A stretch of 64,000 nucleotides of DNA from Janthinobacterium violaceinigrum. Lineage in GTDB: Bacteria; Pseudomonadota; Gammaproteobacteria; Burkholderiales; Burkholderiaceae_D. Positions 30,517-39,542 of the stretch are shown here, piece after piece (the stretch's first letter is position 1; every line of letters starts with the position of its first letter). The notes under the pieces are model-generated. The model was not told the origin of the DNA. It did not search any database and was given only the letters and a program-made list of their open reading frames with translations. The stretch is taken from NCBI RefSeq assembly GCF_009208555.1, contig NZ_WFLI01000003.1:62001-126000 (forward strand). The letters are read 5' to 3'. A program made the translations under genes and the position numbers.

Positions 30517-31884
30517 ATGACCGACGCCGTACGCAAACAATCAGCCGAAGCCGCAAAGCTGAACGAGGATTGCGCGCTGATCGCCGCGCTGCTGGGCGGC
30601 ACCAAGACAATGCGGGTGGCCGGCAAGAAGTATCTGCCGCAGTGGCCCGGCGAGGACGATAAGAGCTACGAGCTGCGCCTGGCCGTGGCCACGCTGTTCC
30701 CGGCCTATACCCGCACCATCGATGTGCTGTCGGCCAAGCCGTTCAGCAAGCCGGTGACGCTGGGCGAGGACGTGCCGGAACGGCTCAAGCCTTGGTTGCA
30801 GAACGTCGACCTGTCCGGCCGCGACCTGCACAGCTTCCTGTCGGAGATCACCCAGGAGGCGATGGGCTATGGCTTCGCCGGCATCTTGGTCGACTTCCCC
30901 AAGGCAGGCAACCTGGTCACGAAGGCCGACGAGCAGGCCGCTGGCGTGCGCCCGTACTTCGTTGAGGTCCATGTGCAGAACGTCCTGGGCTGGCTGCCGA
31001 AGACCGCCACTAGCCTGGAAGGCTTGACGCAGCTGCGTCTGCTGGAATGCGTGTCCGAGCCGGACGGCGACTTCGACACCAAGGAAATCGAGCAGGTGCG
31101 TGTCCTGGGGCGCGGTACCTGGCAGACTTGGCGCCAGCGCGAGGCCGGCAGCAAGAAGGAATGGGCACTGTACGAGGAAGGCGTCACCACGCTGAAGACT
31201 ATCCCCTTCGTGCCAGTCTACGGCAAGCGCCTGGGCTACATGCAGGCCACGCCGCCGCTGCTCGAACTGGCGCACAGCAACGTCGAACACTGGCAGAGCA
31301 AGAGCGACCAGCAGAATATCTTGCACGTCGCGCGCGTGCCGATCCTGTTTGCCAAGATGCTGGGCGAGGGCGGCATTACCGTCGGCGCCGGCAGCGCGGT
31401 CAAGTCGGAATCGCCGGAGGGCGATCTGAAATTCGTGGAGCACGGTGGCAAGGCCATCGATGCCGGCCGCCTGTCCATCCTCGACCTGGAAGACCGCATG
31501 CGCCAGGCCGGCGCCGAACTGTTGGTGATCAAGCCGGGCAACGTGACCGAATCGCAGACCCTGGCCGACAACGAGCAGGGCGCATGCGCGCTGCAGAAGA
31601 TCGCAGGCAACGTCGAGGACGCTGGCGACCAGGCGCTGCAGTTCATGGCTGAATGGGTGGGGGAAGCGGAAGGCGGCCATATCACCATTTTCAAGGACTT
31701 CGGCGCCGCGTCGCTGGCCGAGGCAAGTGCCGAGCTGCTGCTCAAGAGTGCCGCCAGCGGGAAAATCTCGGGCGAGACGTATTTCAACGAGTTGCAGCGC
31801 CGCGGCATCCTGTCGCCGGATCTGGACTGGGAGACGGAGCAGGAGCGCATCCAGTCGAGCGGGCCTGACCTGACGGGGGTATAG
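30517..31884 (+). CDS. Phage portal protein, DUF4055 type
   Basis: 455 aa. Fits the DUF4055 portal family: YLPQWPGEDDKSYELRLAVA, LFPAYTRTIDVLSAKPFSKP, EITQEAMGYGFAGILVDFP, LSILDLEDRMRQAGAELLVI, ADNEQGACALQKIAGNVEDA. Portals form the dodecameric ring at the head vertex through which DNA passes and to which the tail attaches. Directly after the terminase and before the minor head gene, the standard order. Confidence 0.9.
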   Translation: MTDAVRKQSAEAAKLNEDCALIAALLGGTKTMRVAGKKYLPQWPGEDDKSYELRLAVATLFPAYTRTIDVLSAKPFSKPVTLGEDVPERLKPWLQNVDLSGRDLHSFLSEITQEAMGYGFAGILVDFPKAGNLVTKADEQAAGVRPYFVEVHVQNVLGWLPKTATSLEGLTQLRLLECVSEPDGDFDTKEIEQVRVLGRGTWQTWRQREAGSKKEWALYEEGVTTLKTIPFVPVYGKRLGYMQATPPLLELAHSNVEHWQSKSDQQNILHVARVPILFAKMLGEGGITVGAGSAVKSESPEGDLKFVEHGGKAIDAGRLSILDLEDRMRQAGAELLVIKPGNVTESQTLADNEQGACALQKIAGNVEDAGDQALQFMAEWVGEAEGGHITIFKDFGAASLAEASAELLLKSAASGKISGETYFNELQRRGILSPDLDWETEQERIQSSGPDLTGV

Positions 31885-32976
31885 ATGGGCGCGCTAGAAG
31901 AGTGGATTGCCGAGATGTTCCTCGTACACTCCCTGAACCTGCTGCGCTTTTCGGCGGACGTGCAAGGCAAGATCGTGGCGCTGATGGGCGCCATGTCGAA
32001 GGAGCTGGCTGCCAAGCTGGGCGAGGGCGAGGTGTCGACCTATGGCAAGCAGCGGATGGCTGCGCTGCTGCGCGAATCGAACGCTGTCATCGCCTCGCAT
32101 TACAGTGGCATGGAAGCGGAAGCCATGCGCAACCTGTTGGGTATGACCCGCATCGAGGCGGACTACACGGCCAAGGTTCTGACGCAGGGCCTCAAGATCG
32201 AATTGGGCGCCAAGCTGCCGCCGGCCACCTATCTGGAAAAGCTGGTGGGGGATACGCTAATCAAGGGCGCCTCTTCTGCCAACTGGTGGAAGCGCCAGGC
32301 GCTCGACACACAATTCCGCTTCGCCAGCCAGGTCCGGCTTGGCGCGGCACAGGGTGAAACGACCTCGCAGATCGTGGCGCGCGTCGTCGGCACCAGTGCC
32401 AAGGCCGCCGGCGGCGATGCGGAAGTCATGCCCGGCATCCTGAAAACGTCCGAAGCGAACGCCCGTGCGCTGGTGCACAGCTCGGTGCAAGCCGTGGCCA
32501 ATGCCGCGCGCCTGGCGTCGTTCCAGCGGAACAGTGACCTGATCGAGTGCTTGGTGTGGCTGGCCACGCTGGATTCGCACACCTGCCTGCTCTGCGCGAT
32601 GCGCGACTTGCACGAGTACTCGTTGCACGATCAGGAGCCGATTAACCACACCCACGAGTGGGCGGGCGGGCCTGGTGCCATACACTTCAGCTGCCGGTGC
32701 GTGCTCAGCACGCGCACCAAGTCTTTCAAGGACTTGGGCATTGAGCTGGACGAGCCGAGCGGCGGCACGCGACCGAGCGACGGTGGCGTGGCCAGCGTCA
32801 AGATGAACTTCAAGGACTTCCTTGCCAGCAAAGACAAGGCATGGCGGGCTGAATACCTTGGCCCGGGCCGTGCTGAGATGTACGAAGCGGGCAAGATCAC
32901 GCTGAATGATTTGATGAATCTCAAAGGTCGCAAGCTGACGTTGGAGGAACTGCAGGCAAGGTATGCGTCGAAATAG
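31885..32976 (+). CDS. Minor head protein, Mu F/SPP1 gp7-like
   Basis: 363 aa. Residues about 195-290 hold the signature of the phage head morphogenesis family: LVHSSVQAVANAARLASFQR, LDSHTCLLCAMRDLH, and HFSCRCVLSTRTKSF with paired Cys/His residues. Such proteins are present in few copies at the portal and help DNA delivery. Starts directly at the portal stop. N-terminal 190 residues are helical. Confidence 0.85.
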   Translation: MGALEEWIAEMFLVHSLNLLRFSADVQGKIVALMGAMSKELAAKLGEGEVSTYGKQRMAALLRESNAVIASHYSGMEAEAMRNLLGMTRIEADYTAKVLTQGLKIELGAKLPPATYLEKLVGDTLIKGASSANWWKRQALDTQFRFASQVRLGAAQGETTSQIVARVVGTSAKAAGGDAEVMPGILKTSEANARALVHSSVQAVANAARLASFQRNSDLIECLVWLATLDSHTCLLCAMRDLHEYSLHDQEPINHTHEWAGGPGAIHFSCRCVLSTRTKSFKDLGIELDEPSGGTRPSDGGVASVKMNFKDFLASKDKAWRAEYLGPGRAEMYEAGKITLNDLMNLKGRKLTLEELQARYASK

Positions 32977-33166
32977 CATCACTTGTGCGAGCGAAGACAA
33001 TGGCGATGTGCGGTGCCCAGCTTTTTTAACAAAAGCCTCATAGATGCAATGCGGGCCCTTGGCTGGTATCAAAATGCCAACTTGCCAAACTTGTATATTT
33101 AGCTCCTTACAGGTCCGTTACTGTAAAGACTGATTACTCAGCACTGCTAACTACCCGGAGGCGAAA

Positions 33167-33505
33167 TTGAAAGATTCCACTCAGATTGCCCTTGCGTTAA
33201 TCACTTTCGCAAGTAGTGTAATTGTTGCATTCTTGCAAGTCAGGCCATTGCGCGATAGTTTGCCACCCACGCTATCCCAAGGGCAGAAAATTTGTCGAGC
33301 CGTGCAGCCAGACAAATATGGCGATGGGCTGATCGTAGACAAGGAATGGACGCCCACAAACTGCGCAGGGTACGCGAAAGCTCTTGGGGTTGCGGCTTAT
33401 CAAATTGGGTGCGCAAAGCCAAATGGAGATGTGACCTTCGGCCCTCTTGCTGCGGCGACTGACGTTGGCGCCGTTAAACCTAGTGCTGACTGCGGATGGA
33501 AGTAA
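33167..33505 (+). CDS. Small exported or anchored cargo protein, TTG start, 112 aa
   Basis: TTG at 33167 follows GGAGGCGAAA. One N-terminal hydrophobic segment (IALALITFASSVIVAFLQV) then about 80 residues with four cysteines, outside the membrane. AT-richer than the adjacent head genes and followed by its own terminator, so probably an inserted cargo gene in the late operon. The 190 bp before it hold no gene. Function unknown. Confidence 0.58.
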   Translation: MKDSTQIALALITFASSVIVAFLQVRPLRDSLPPTLSQGQKICRAVQPDKYGDGLIVDKEWTPTNCAGYAKALGVAAYQIGCAKPNGDVTFGPLAAATDVGAVKPSADCGWK

Positions 33506-33540
33506 TTCATTTAAATCATCTTTAAAACCAATGATTCAAT

Positions 33541-33570
33541 AGCCGCCCGGGCAACCAGGCGGCTTTTTTT
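33541..33570 (+). terminator. Rho-independent terminator
   Basis: AGCCGCC/GGCGGCT stem with 10-nt loop and seven T. Ends the transcript of the small exported protein; late transcription must read through it to reach the capsid genes. Confidence 0.82.
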
Positions 33571-33644
33571 ATGCCGCAAGCGGACGCGACGCGGTGCACG
33601 GCCAGAAGGCCATTCACAAGGGCGGATGCCCAGAAAGCCACCAA

Positions 33645-34421
33645 ATGAAACTCAAACTCGATGCAAATGGCAATGTCGTTGTCCAGGATGGCAAGCCAGT
33701 CTACGTACATGACGACGGGAAGGAAGTCCCGTTCGATGCGGCCGCCGCCGTGCAGAAGATCCAGGGCCTGAATGGGGAGGCAAAGTCTCACCGCGAAGCA
33801 AAGGAAGCTGCCGAGGCAAAGCTGCAAGCGTTCGCTGGCATTGACGACCCTGCTGCTGCAGCGAAGGCGATCGAACTGATGAAAAACGTCGACGAAGGCA
33901 AGTTGGTCGCGGCTGGCAAGGTTGAAGAAATCAAGTTGGCAGCGAAAAAGGCGGCTGAAGAACAGGTTGCCGCCGCTAACAAAGCCCACGCCGACGAGCT
34001 GGCTCGTACCAAGACCGAACTGGATGCCATTACCGGAAACCTGTATTCGGAAATGATCGGCGGCAGCTTCAATCGCTCGAAACTCATCGCCGACAAGTTT
34101 GCCATTCCGGTTGACCTGGTCCAGGCGCGTTTCGGCCAGGCGTTCAAGGTCGAGGCAGGCAAGGTCGTGGCCTACGACGGCGCTGGCAACAAGATTTTCT
34201 CGCGCACGCGCCCAGGTGACCTAGCTGACTTCGATGAAGCACTCGAAACCCTGGTGGACCAGTATCCCTACAAAGATCAGATCCTCAAAGGCTCGGGCGC
34301 ATCCGGCGGTGGCGCACATCAAGGCGGTGGCAGCCAAAAACAAACGGGCAATCTCGGCGGGACGCGTGAAGAACGTGCTGCTGCTTTTGCTGCTCAATAT
34401 CCTGAATTAGCGAAAGGCTAA
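33645..34421 (+). CDS. Putative scaffold protein, 258 aa
   Basis: ATG 33645 (MKLKLDANGNVVVQDGKPVY). A beta start is followed by a long Ala/Lys/Glu coiled coil (residues about 35-135) and a C-terminal region FSRTRPGDLADFDEAL ending in a Gly/His-rich linker and basic tip. This is the plan of scaffold proteins (DUF6651-like), always just upstream of the major capsid gene. It should direct capsid assembly and then be lost or cleaved. Confidence 0.8.
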   Translation: MKLKLDANGNVVVQDGKPVYVHDDGKEVPFDAAAAVQKIQGLNGEAKSHREAKEAAEAKLQAFAGIDDPAAAAKAIELMKNVDEGKLVAAGKVEEIKLAAKKAAEEQVAAANKAHADELARTKTELDAITGNLYSEMIGGSFNRSKLIADKFAIPVDLVQARFGQAFKVEAGKVVAYDGAGNKIFSRTRPGDLADFDEALETLVDQYPYKDQILKGSGASGGGAHQGGGSQKQTGNLGGTREERAAAFAAQYPELAKG

Positions 34422-34424
34422 AAA

Positions 34425-35417
34425 ATGTCTCTCTCCCAAATGCAAGTCTTCAACAAGTACATCATGCCGGCGACCATCGAAACGCTGGCGCAGATGGTGG
34501 ACAAGTTCAACGCAGCCAGCAATGGCGCCATCCGTCTCACCACCGAAGGCTTCGAAGGCGACTTTCTGCAAGAGTCGTTTTTCGCTGCCATCCATTCGGC
34601 ACAGCGTCGCGTGAATCGCTACGGCGCCAATGGCGTGGCGGCGTCAACCGACCTGACCCAGCTGAAGCACAATTCGGTGAAGATCGCGGGCGGCTTTGGC
34701 CCGATCCGTTTCGAGCCATCGCAGATGACCTGGCTGCACAAGCCGACGGCTGAAGGCATCGAGGTTGCCTCGCGTAATTTCGCCGAAGCCATGCTCGCGG
34801 ATCAGCTGAACACAGCCATCCTGGCGCTTGTGGCGGCCATCAGTAACAACGCTAACACGGTCAACGACGTGAGCGCGACGCGTGGTGTGGACTATATCGC
34901 CATGAACGAAGCCCATGGCAAGTTCGGCGACCACAGCGGCAATCTGGTGGCGCAGATCATGAACGGCACGACCTTCCACAAGCTGATCGGCGCCAACCTG
35001 GCCAATGCAACTCAGCTGTTCCAGGCGCAAAACGTGCGCGTGGTGGATGTGCTGGGCAAGCCGGTGGTGGTTACCGATGCGCCGGCGCTGTATTCTGCGT
35101 CCGTCGGGCCGGCGCCTGGCCCTGCGGCACCCGCCAAACTGCGCGTGCTGTCCCTGGCTGAAGGCGCTGCAACCGTTACCGACGGCTCCGACATCATCAG
35201 CAACATCGAAACGACCAACGGCAATCAGCGGATCGAAACGACGATGCAGGTCGATTACACCTTCGGCTTGGGCTTGAAGGGTTATACCTGGGATGAAGCC
35301 TCGGGCGGCAAATCGCCATCCGACGCCGCACTGGGTACCGGCTCGAACTGGGACAAGGTTGCCTCCAGCGACAAGCACACCGCTGGCGTGATTACCATCG
35401 GCGACGCGACCAAGTAA
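34425..35417 (+). CDS. Major capsid protein
   Basis: 330 aa, ATG 34425 three nucleotides after the scaffold stop. Features typical of HK97-fold capsid proteins of this group: MSLSQMQVFNKYIMPATIET, LTTEGFEGDFLQESFFAAIH, RRVNRYGANG, LVAQIMNGTTFHKLIG, VVVTDAPALY and TTMQVDYTFGLGLKGY. No long N-terminal delta domain, agreeing with a separate scaffold gene. Forms the icosahedral shell. Confidence 0.88.
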   Translation: MSLSQMQVFNKYIMPATIETLAQMVDKFNAASNGAIRLTTEGFEGDFLQESFFAAIHSAQRRVNRYGANGVAASTDLTQLKHNSVKIAGGFGPIRFEPSQMTWLHKPTAEGIEVASRNFAEAMLADQLNTAILALVAAISNNANTVNDVSATRGVDYIAMNEAHGKFGDHSGNLVAQIMNGTTFHKLIGANLANATQLFQAQNVRVVDVLGKPVVVTDAPALYSASVGPAPGPAAPAKLRVLSLAEGAATVTDGSDIISNIETTNGNQRIETTMQVDYTFGLGLKGYTWDEASGGKSPSDAALGTGSNWDKVASSDKHTAGVITIGDATK

Positions 35418-35423
35418 GCCTGC

Positions 35424-35454
35424 GCCGCGCCTCTCAACGGGGCGCGGCTTCTTC
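35424..35454 (+). terminator. Hairpin after the capsid gene
   Basis: Perfect stem GCCGCGCC/GGCGCGGC with 9-nt loop and TTCTTC tail. Weak terminator or mRNA-stabilising hairpin that could raise capsid expression over downstream genes. Confidence 0.6.
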
Positions 35455-35480
35455 ATCAAGCACAAAAAACGGAGTTCCAA

Positions 35481-35948
35481 ATGGAAAATGTACCGGCAAA
35501 CATCTGGTATCTGCCAGGGCCGATGTTCCAATACAACGAGGACGTCAAGGCGCTCGCGCGCCAGGCTGGCCTCAAGATCATCGATGCGAACGTGGCTGTT
35601 GGCCGCGCCAATGCCGCTGAAGACGTGCCGGAAGTCACGATCAAGGCTGAATATATTGATCAAGGCGTGGGCGAGCGCGTGCCGACCGCGGCCGAGTTAA
35701 TGACCGCGCGCGCTGATCTGCTGGCTGCGCACGATGATTTGCAGGAACGCGAACGCGTGCTGGCGGCCGAGAAGGATCGCGTTGCCAAGCAGGCGCACGA
35801 AAATGAGCTCGCTGCCACCCGCAACGCGGCGCAGGCCGCCGCCAACGAAGCCGAGGCACAACGCCTGAGCGACGAAGCGGCCAAGCAGGCCGCAGTCACC
35901 CAGGCGGTAGCCGTTGAATCGAAGCCTGCCAAGGCCAAGGCAGCCTAA
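35481..35948 (+). CDS. Head-associated coiled-coil protein, 155 aa
   Basis: Short N-terminal region (MENVPANIWYLPGPMFQYNE) followed by a coiled coil rich in Ala/Glu from residue about 70 to 140. Such proteins often follow the capsid gene in betaproteobacterial siphoviruses. Probably structural or assembly-related; no precise family. Confidence 0.62.
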   Translation: MENVPANIWYLPGPMFQYNEDVKALARQAGLKIIDANVAVGRANAAEDVPEVTIKAEYIDQGVGERVPTAAELMTARADLLAAHDDLQERERVLAAEKDRVAKQAHENELAATRNAAQAAANEAEAQRLSDEAAKQAAVTQAVAVESKPAKAKAA

Positions 35949-35958
35949 CGTCATCAAC

Positions 35959-35979
35959 GCCCGCCGCGCGCGGGCTTTT
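35959..35979 (+). terminator. Terminator-like hairpin
   Basis: GCCCGC/GCGGGC stem, 5-nt loop, TTTT tail, between the coiled-coil protein and the connector genes. Same stem sequence as the terminator at 26152. Confidence 0.6.
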
Positions 35980-35994
35980 CACATCAGGATCAGC

Positions 35995-36504
35995 ATGCTC
36001 ATCACTGAAACTGGCGCCGGCCTGGCCGATGCCGAATCCTATGCCAGCGTCGCCGCCGCGGATGCGCGCTGCGCCAGCCTGGGCCTGACCGCCTGGGCGG
36101 CGCTGGCCGAAGTGGACAAGGAAATCGCGTTGCGCAAGGCCATGGTCTTCATGGCAACCTACCGCACGCGCTGGGCCGGCCGCCGGGTGTATCAGCGCCA
36201 GGCGCTGGATTGGCCACGCTACAACGTGGTTGTCGACGGCTTCATCGTGCCCAGCACCAGCGTTCCTATGGACGTGGTCAATGCCTGCATCGATCTGGCC
36301 GTGCGCGCCGGCCGCGGCGAGGATCTGCTGCCGGACCTTGATACCGGCTCCAACGCGATCAAGAAAGACAAGACCGGCCCGCTGGAAACGGAGTACTTCC
36401 AGAACACCACGGATGCGCGTGAGCGCTTCGTGGCGGTGGACGCACTCCTGGCGCCGTACTTCGGCTCGTCCGGCGGCAATTCGATCAGGGTGGTGCGAGC
36501 ATGA
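35995..36504 (+). CDS. DnaT-like head-tail adaptor, 169 aa
   Basis: ATG 35995 (MLITETGAGLADAESYASVA). Matches the family annotated as putative DnaT-like ssDNA-binding protein in phages: ADARCASLGLTAWAALAE, KEIALRKAMVFMATYRTRW, VYQRQALDWPRYNV, VPMDVVNACIDLAVRA. In head-tail clusters this protein is the gp6-like adaptor of the portal ring. Stop overlaps the next ATG. Confidence 0.82.
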   Translation: MLITETGAGLADAESYASVAAADARCASLGLTAWAALAEVDKEIALRKAMVFMATYRTRWAGRRVYQRQALDWPRYNVVVDGFIVPSTSVPMDVVNACIDLAVRAGRGEDLLPDLDTGSNAIKKDKTGPLETEYFQNTTDARERFVAVDALLAPYFGSSGGNSIRVVRA

Positions 36505-36872
36505 GCACCTTCCCAGTGGTGCAAATCGAGGGCTGCGCTGCCCACGAGAATACGTACAACCATAACGGCAAGGTGTGGACGGTCACAAACCTCATCGCTC
36601 GCTCCAAGGATCTGGAGCCATTTGACCTGCCACTGGCGGCAATCTATCTCGGCACCGAAGTCTGGACGCCAGAAGGCTCGCCGTTCGGCATGGCGCACCA
36701 CATGCGGCGCGCGCTGGACGTTGACACCCGTCATCCGGTGATCCTGAGCGAAGAGGGCTTCATCATGGACGGCTGGCATCGCGTGCTGCGCGCGCTGATC
36801 GACGGTAGGGCCGCCATCAAGGCGGTCCGCTTCAGCAAGACACCGCCGCATGACTATCTGAAGGCTGACTGA
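36501..36872 (+). CDS. ParB/sulfiredoxin-fold-like protein, 123 aa
   Basis: Core ILSEEGFIMDGWHRVLRALI resembles the ParB N-terminal/sulfiredoxin fold (pattern ...DG-x-H-R...), preceded by beta strands (KVWTVTNLIARSKDLEPFDL). It sits between two connector genes with 4-nt and 1-nt overlaps, so it is expressed with them, although the domain is more usual in regulators and nucleases. Role unknown. Confidence 0.62.
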   Translation: MSTFPVVQIEGCAAHENTYNHNGKVWTVTNLIARSKDLEPFDLPLAAIYLGTEVWTPEGSPFGMAHHMRRALDVDTRHPVILSEEGFIMDGWHRVLRALIDGRAAIKAVRFSKTPPHDYLKAD

Positions 36873-37246
36873 TGATCGACTACGCAAAGACCGCTGCGCG
36901 TGCCGACGCCTCGCTGCGCCGCAAGGGCGGCATCGTGGTGCTGCGCCAGGTTGTGACTGGCGAGTACGATCCTGGCCTGGGCACGGCGCCAAGCACCGCC
37001 ACCGACTTCGAAGGCACGGGTGTCATGATCAACTACGAGGCCGAGAACATCGACGGCACGCTGATCCAGGCTGGCGACCAGCAGCTGCTGCTGTCGCCGC
37101 TGCAGCGCAACGGCGCGCCGATGCCGGCGCCGACGGCGGCCGACCTGGTGCTGTTCGGCGGAGCCAGTTTCACGGTGAAGGCTGTCGAAACCACAGCGCC
37201 GGTCGACGTGGCCGTGCTGCACACGCTGCAACTCAGGGGGCTTTGA
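36872..37246 (+). CDS. Head-tail connector (stopper-like) protein, 124 aa
   Basis: Begins MIDYAKTAARADASLRRKGG; middle beta-rich (GTGVMINYEAENIDGTLIQ, GDQQLLLSPLQ) and ending FTVKAVETTAPVDVAVL. This fits the SPP1 gp16-like stopper group between the adaptor and tail completion genes. Starts and ends in one-base or four-base overlaps with neighbours. Confidence 0.7.
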   Translation: MIDYAKTAARADASLRRKGGIVVLRQVVTGEYDPGLGTAPSTATDFEGTGVMINYEAENIDGTLIQAGDQQLLLSPLQRNGAPMPAPTAADLVLFGGASFTVKAVETTAPVDVAVLHTLQLRGL

Positions 37247-37743
37247 TGGCCGGGATGTCGTTTTCCATGCAGATCGCCGAATTCATCGCCAAGACCAAGG
37301 CCAGTCAGGATCTGGCGGTGCGCGCCATCACCATGAAGATTGACAACAAGCTGGTGGGGCGTTCGCCGGTTGGTGATGCCAAGTTCTGGAAGCACAAACC
37401 GCCGACTGGCTATACCGGCGGCCGGTTCCGCGCCAACTGGCAGCTTTCCATCGGCTCGCCATCTGCTGGCGTGCGCGAGCTGATCGACAAGGACGGCAGT
37501 GCCACAATAGCCGCCCACGGCAGCACGATCAGCGCGGCGAAGGCTGGCGACGTGATTTTCCTGGTGAACAACCTGCCTTACGCAAAGCGCATCGAGGAGG
37601 GCTGGTCCCGCCAGGCGCCTGTTGGCGTGGTTGCCTTGACGGTCGTGGAATTCCGCACCATTGTGGATGATGCCGTGAACGGTGTACGCAATGGCACTAC
37701 CGCCAGCGAGTTTGCCCAAGGATATTCGACCTATAAATTATGA
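37246..37743 (+). CDS. HK97 gp10-like tail completion protein, 165 aa
   Basis: ATG 37246 shares its A with the previous TGA (TGATG); a TTG sits one codon upstream. Signature PPTGYTGGRFRANWQLSIG and VIFLVNNLPYAKRIEEGWS typical of the gp10/neck family that joins head and tail. Followed by the tail terminator gene with a 4-nt overlap. Confidence 0.82.
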   Translation: MAGMSFSMQIAEFIAKTKASQDLAVRAITMKIDNKLVGRSPVGDAKFWKHKPPTGYTGGRFRANWQLSIGSPSAGVRELIDKDGSATIAAHGSTISAAKAGDVIFLVNNLPYAKRIEEGWSRQAPVGVVALTVVEFRTIVDDAVNGVRNGTTASEFAQGYSTYKL

Positions 37744-38141
37744 GCCAATCCACAATACGCGCGGCGCTGGAGTCGGCGCTGGCCAGCCTCGCGCCTGCCA
37801 TCGACACCGCTTGGCAGAACACGCCGTACGCACCAGTCACCGGACGGCCGTATCAAGCCGCCTACTTGCTGCCAGCGGAGCCAAACAACCATTCTATGGG
37901 CGACGGCGCCCGCCAGGAGCGCGGCATCTTCCAGGTCAGCTTGATGTATCCGCCAGGACAGGGCACTGCAGCTGCTGGTGCGCGAGCCGAGCTGATCAGG
38001 GAACTGTTCCGCCGCGGCGCAAGCTTCCCGAAGGGCGATTTGACCGTGCAGATCGAGCGCACGCCGGAAATCGCTGACGGCCGCGAGGATGGCGACCGCT
38101 GGATGGTCCCGATCAAGATTCGCTGGTTCTGCAACCTGTAA
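37740..38141 (+). CDS. Tail terminator protein (DUF4128-like), 133 aa
   Basis: Pattern TAWQNTPYAPVTGRPYQAAYLLPAE followed by GIFQVSLMYPPGQGTAAAGA and LTVQIERTPEI fits DUF4128, related to lambda gpU-type tail terminators, which cap the tail tube. Overlaps the gp10-like gene by 4 nt and precedes the tube gene. Confidence 0.82.
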   Translation: MSQSTIRAALESALASLAPAIDTAWQNTPYAPVTGRPYQAAYLLPAEPNNHSMGDGARQERGIFQVSLMYPPGQGTAAAGARAELIRELFRRGASFPKGDLTVQIERTPEIADGREDGDRWMVPIKIRWFCNL

Positions 38142-38159
38142 TCCGCATCACCCCACACA

Positions 38160-38183
38160 GATCGCCTCGGCGGTCTTTTTTTT
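38160..38183 (+). terminator. Terminator-like hairpin before the tail tube gene
   Basis: GATCGCC/GGCGGTC inverted repeat with an eight-T run. Likely a partial terminator or transcript-processing signal that sets the ratio between connector and tube genes. Confidence 0.65.
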
Positions 38184-38208
38184 CGACCAAAGAAAGGCAA
38201 TCCACACC

Positions 38209-39411
38209 ATGACCACTGCAAACGGCATCGACAGCCTGCTCGTAATCGGCAAGCAACCAGCGGAAGGCACGAAGGCGCTGGCCGCCGCCGGCCGCCTCTA
38301 TCCGCGCGTGACCGCGACGTTCGATACGGACGCCGACAAGTACTCGAGCAACGAGATTGACCCAAGTCAGCAGCAGAGCGACACGCGCTTGGGCAACTTC
38401 CGCACCTCCGGCGCCATCAAGGGCGAGGCCAGCTGCGGCACCTACGCCGTGCTGCTGGCCGCGCTGCTGCGCCGCGACTTCACTACCGGCGGTAACACCG
38501 CGGCGCAAAATACCATCGCATCGGGCGCAACGGGCCTGACGCGCAGCGCCGGCTCCTGGCTGGTAGACGGCCACCGCGCAGGTACCGTCGTACGCATCGG
38601 CGGCTTCCTGACGACGGGCACCGCCAACAACGGCAAGAATTTCTTCGTCACATCGGTCACCGCCTTGAAGCTGACGGGCCAGTTCATGGACGGCAGCGCC
38701 ATGACGGTGAAGGTAGAAGGTGATCCAGTGACCGTGACGGCGACCGGCAAGCGCAGCTTCACGCCCTTGACCGGCCACACCACGGACTGGTTCACGGCAG
38801 AAGTACAGGATCCGGGCATTGCCGTGAATCGCTGCTTCATCGACCAGCTGGTCAGCAAGGTCGACATCGCCGTGCAGCCGAATGGCATCACGAGCATGGA
38901 CTTCACCCTGATGGGCAAGTTGGAAGGCCCGACTACGCCGGCGGCGTACTTCGCGGCGCCGGCCGCCACGCCCGGTACCGGCAAGTTCTCCGGCGCCACC
39001 GCGATGCTGTCGGTGGCTGGCATCCCGTCGCAAATTTGCACGGGCATGTCGTTGTCGCTGGATGGCCAGGTCAAGATTGATCCGGTGATTGGTTCGAAGT
39101 TCGCCACGGCCGCCTCGCGCGGCAAGGTGTTGGGCAGCGGCCAGTTCACGGTGCTGATGCAGGATTCGGCTTACATCGACTACTTCAAGCAGGAGGTCGA
39201 GTTGCCGCTGGCCTACGCCATGGCGGCCAGCACGGCGCCGCTTGCGGAGGTGATGACGATTGCCATGGGCCGCATCAAGATCACCTCGGCGAAGGTCGAT
39301 GATGGCGAGAAAAACAAGATCGTCACGTGCGCTTTCGACATCCTGCGCTACCAAGGCGCCGACACGCAGCACGAAGCCACGACCGTGGCCTTCCAGGACA
39401 CAAGCCTGTAA
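38209..39411 (+). CDS. Tail tube protein, 400 aa
   Basis: ATG 38209 (MTTANGIDSLLVIGKQPAEG). Features of the long tube proteins in this phage group: YSSNEIDPSQQQSDTRLGNF, IKGEASCGTYAVLLAALLRR, NGITSMDFTLMGKLEG and HATTVAFQDTSL-like end (HEATTVAFQD). Beta-rich throughout. Forms the stacked hexameric tube. Placed before the chaperone pair and tape measure. Confidence 0.85.
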   Translation: MTTANGIDSLLVIGKQPAEGTKALAAAGRLYPRVTATFDTDADKYSSNEIDPSQQQSDTRLGNFRTSGAIKGEASCGTYAVLLAALLRRDFTTGGNTAAQNTIASGATGLTRSAGSWLVDGHRAGTVVRIGGFLTTGTANNGKNFFVTSVTALKLTGQFMDGSAMTVKVEGDPVTVTATGKRSFTPLTGHTTDWFTAEVQDPGIAVNRCFIDQLVSKVDIAVQPNGITSMDFTLMGKLEGPTTPAAYFAAPAATPGTGKFSGATAMLSVAGIPSQICTGMSLSLDGQVKIDPVIGSKFATAASRGKVLGSGQFTVLMQDSAYIDYFKQEVELPLAYAMAASTAPLAEVMTIAMGRIKITSAKVDDGEKNKIVTCAFDILRYQGADTQHEATTVAFQDTSL

Positions 39412-39419
39412 CTCTCCCG

Positions 39420-39446
39420 CCCGGCCTCGCGCCGGGTTTCTTTTTT
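39420..39446 (+). terminator. Terminator after the tail tube gene
   Basis: CCCGGC/GCCGGG stem, 5-nt loop, TTTCTTTTTT tail. Similar partial terminators follow the capsid and head-tail genes. Confidence 0.75.
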
Positions 39447-39542
39447 GGCGTAAGCCAACCCCAGCACCGACCGGTCGCTGTCGCCTTCGTGGGCGCGGCG
39501 GACGGAACGGGCACTTATCAAAACCCACGAAAGGCACTACCC

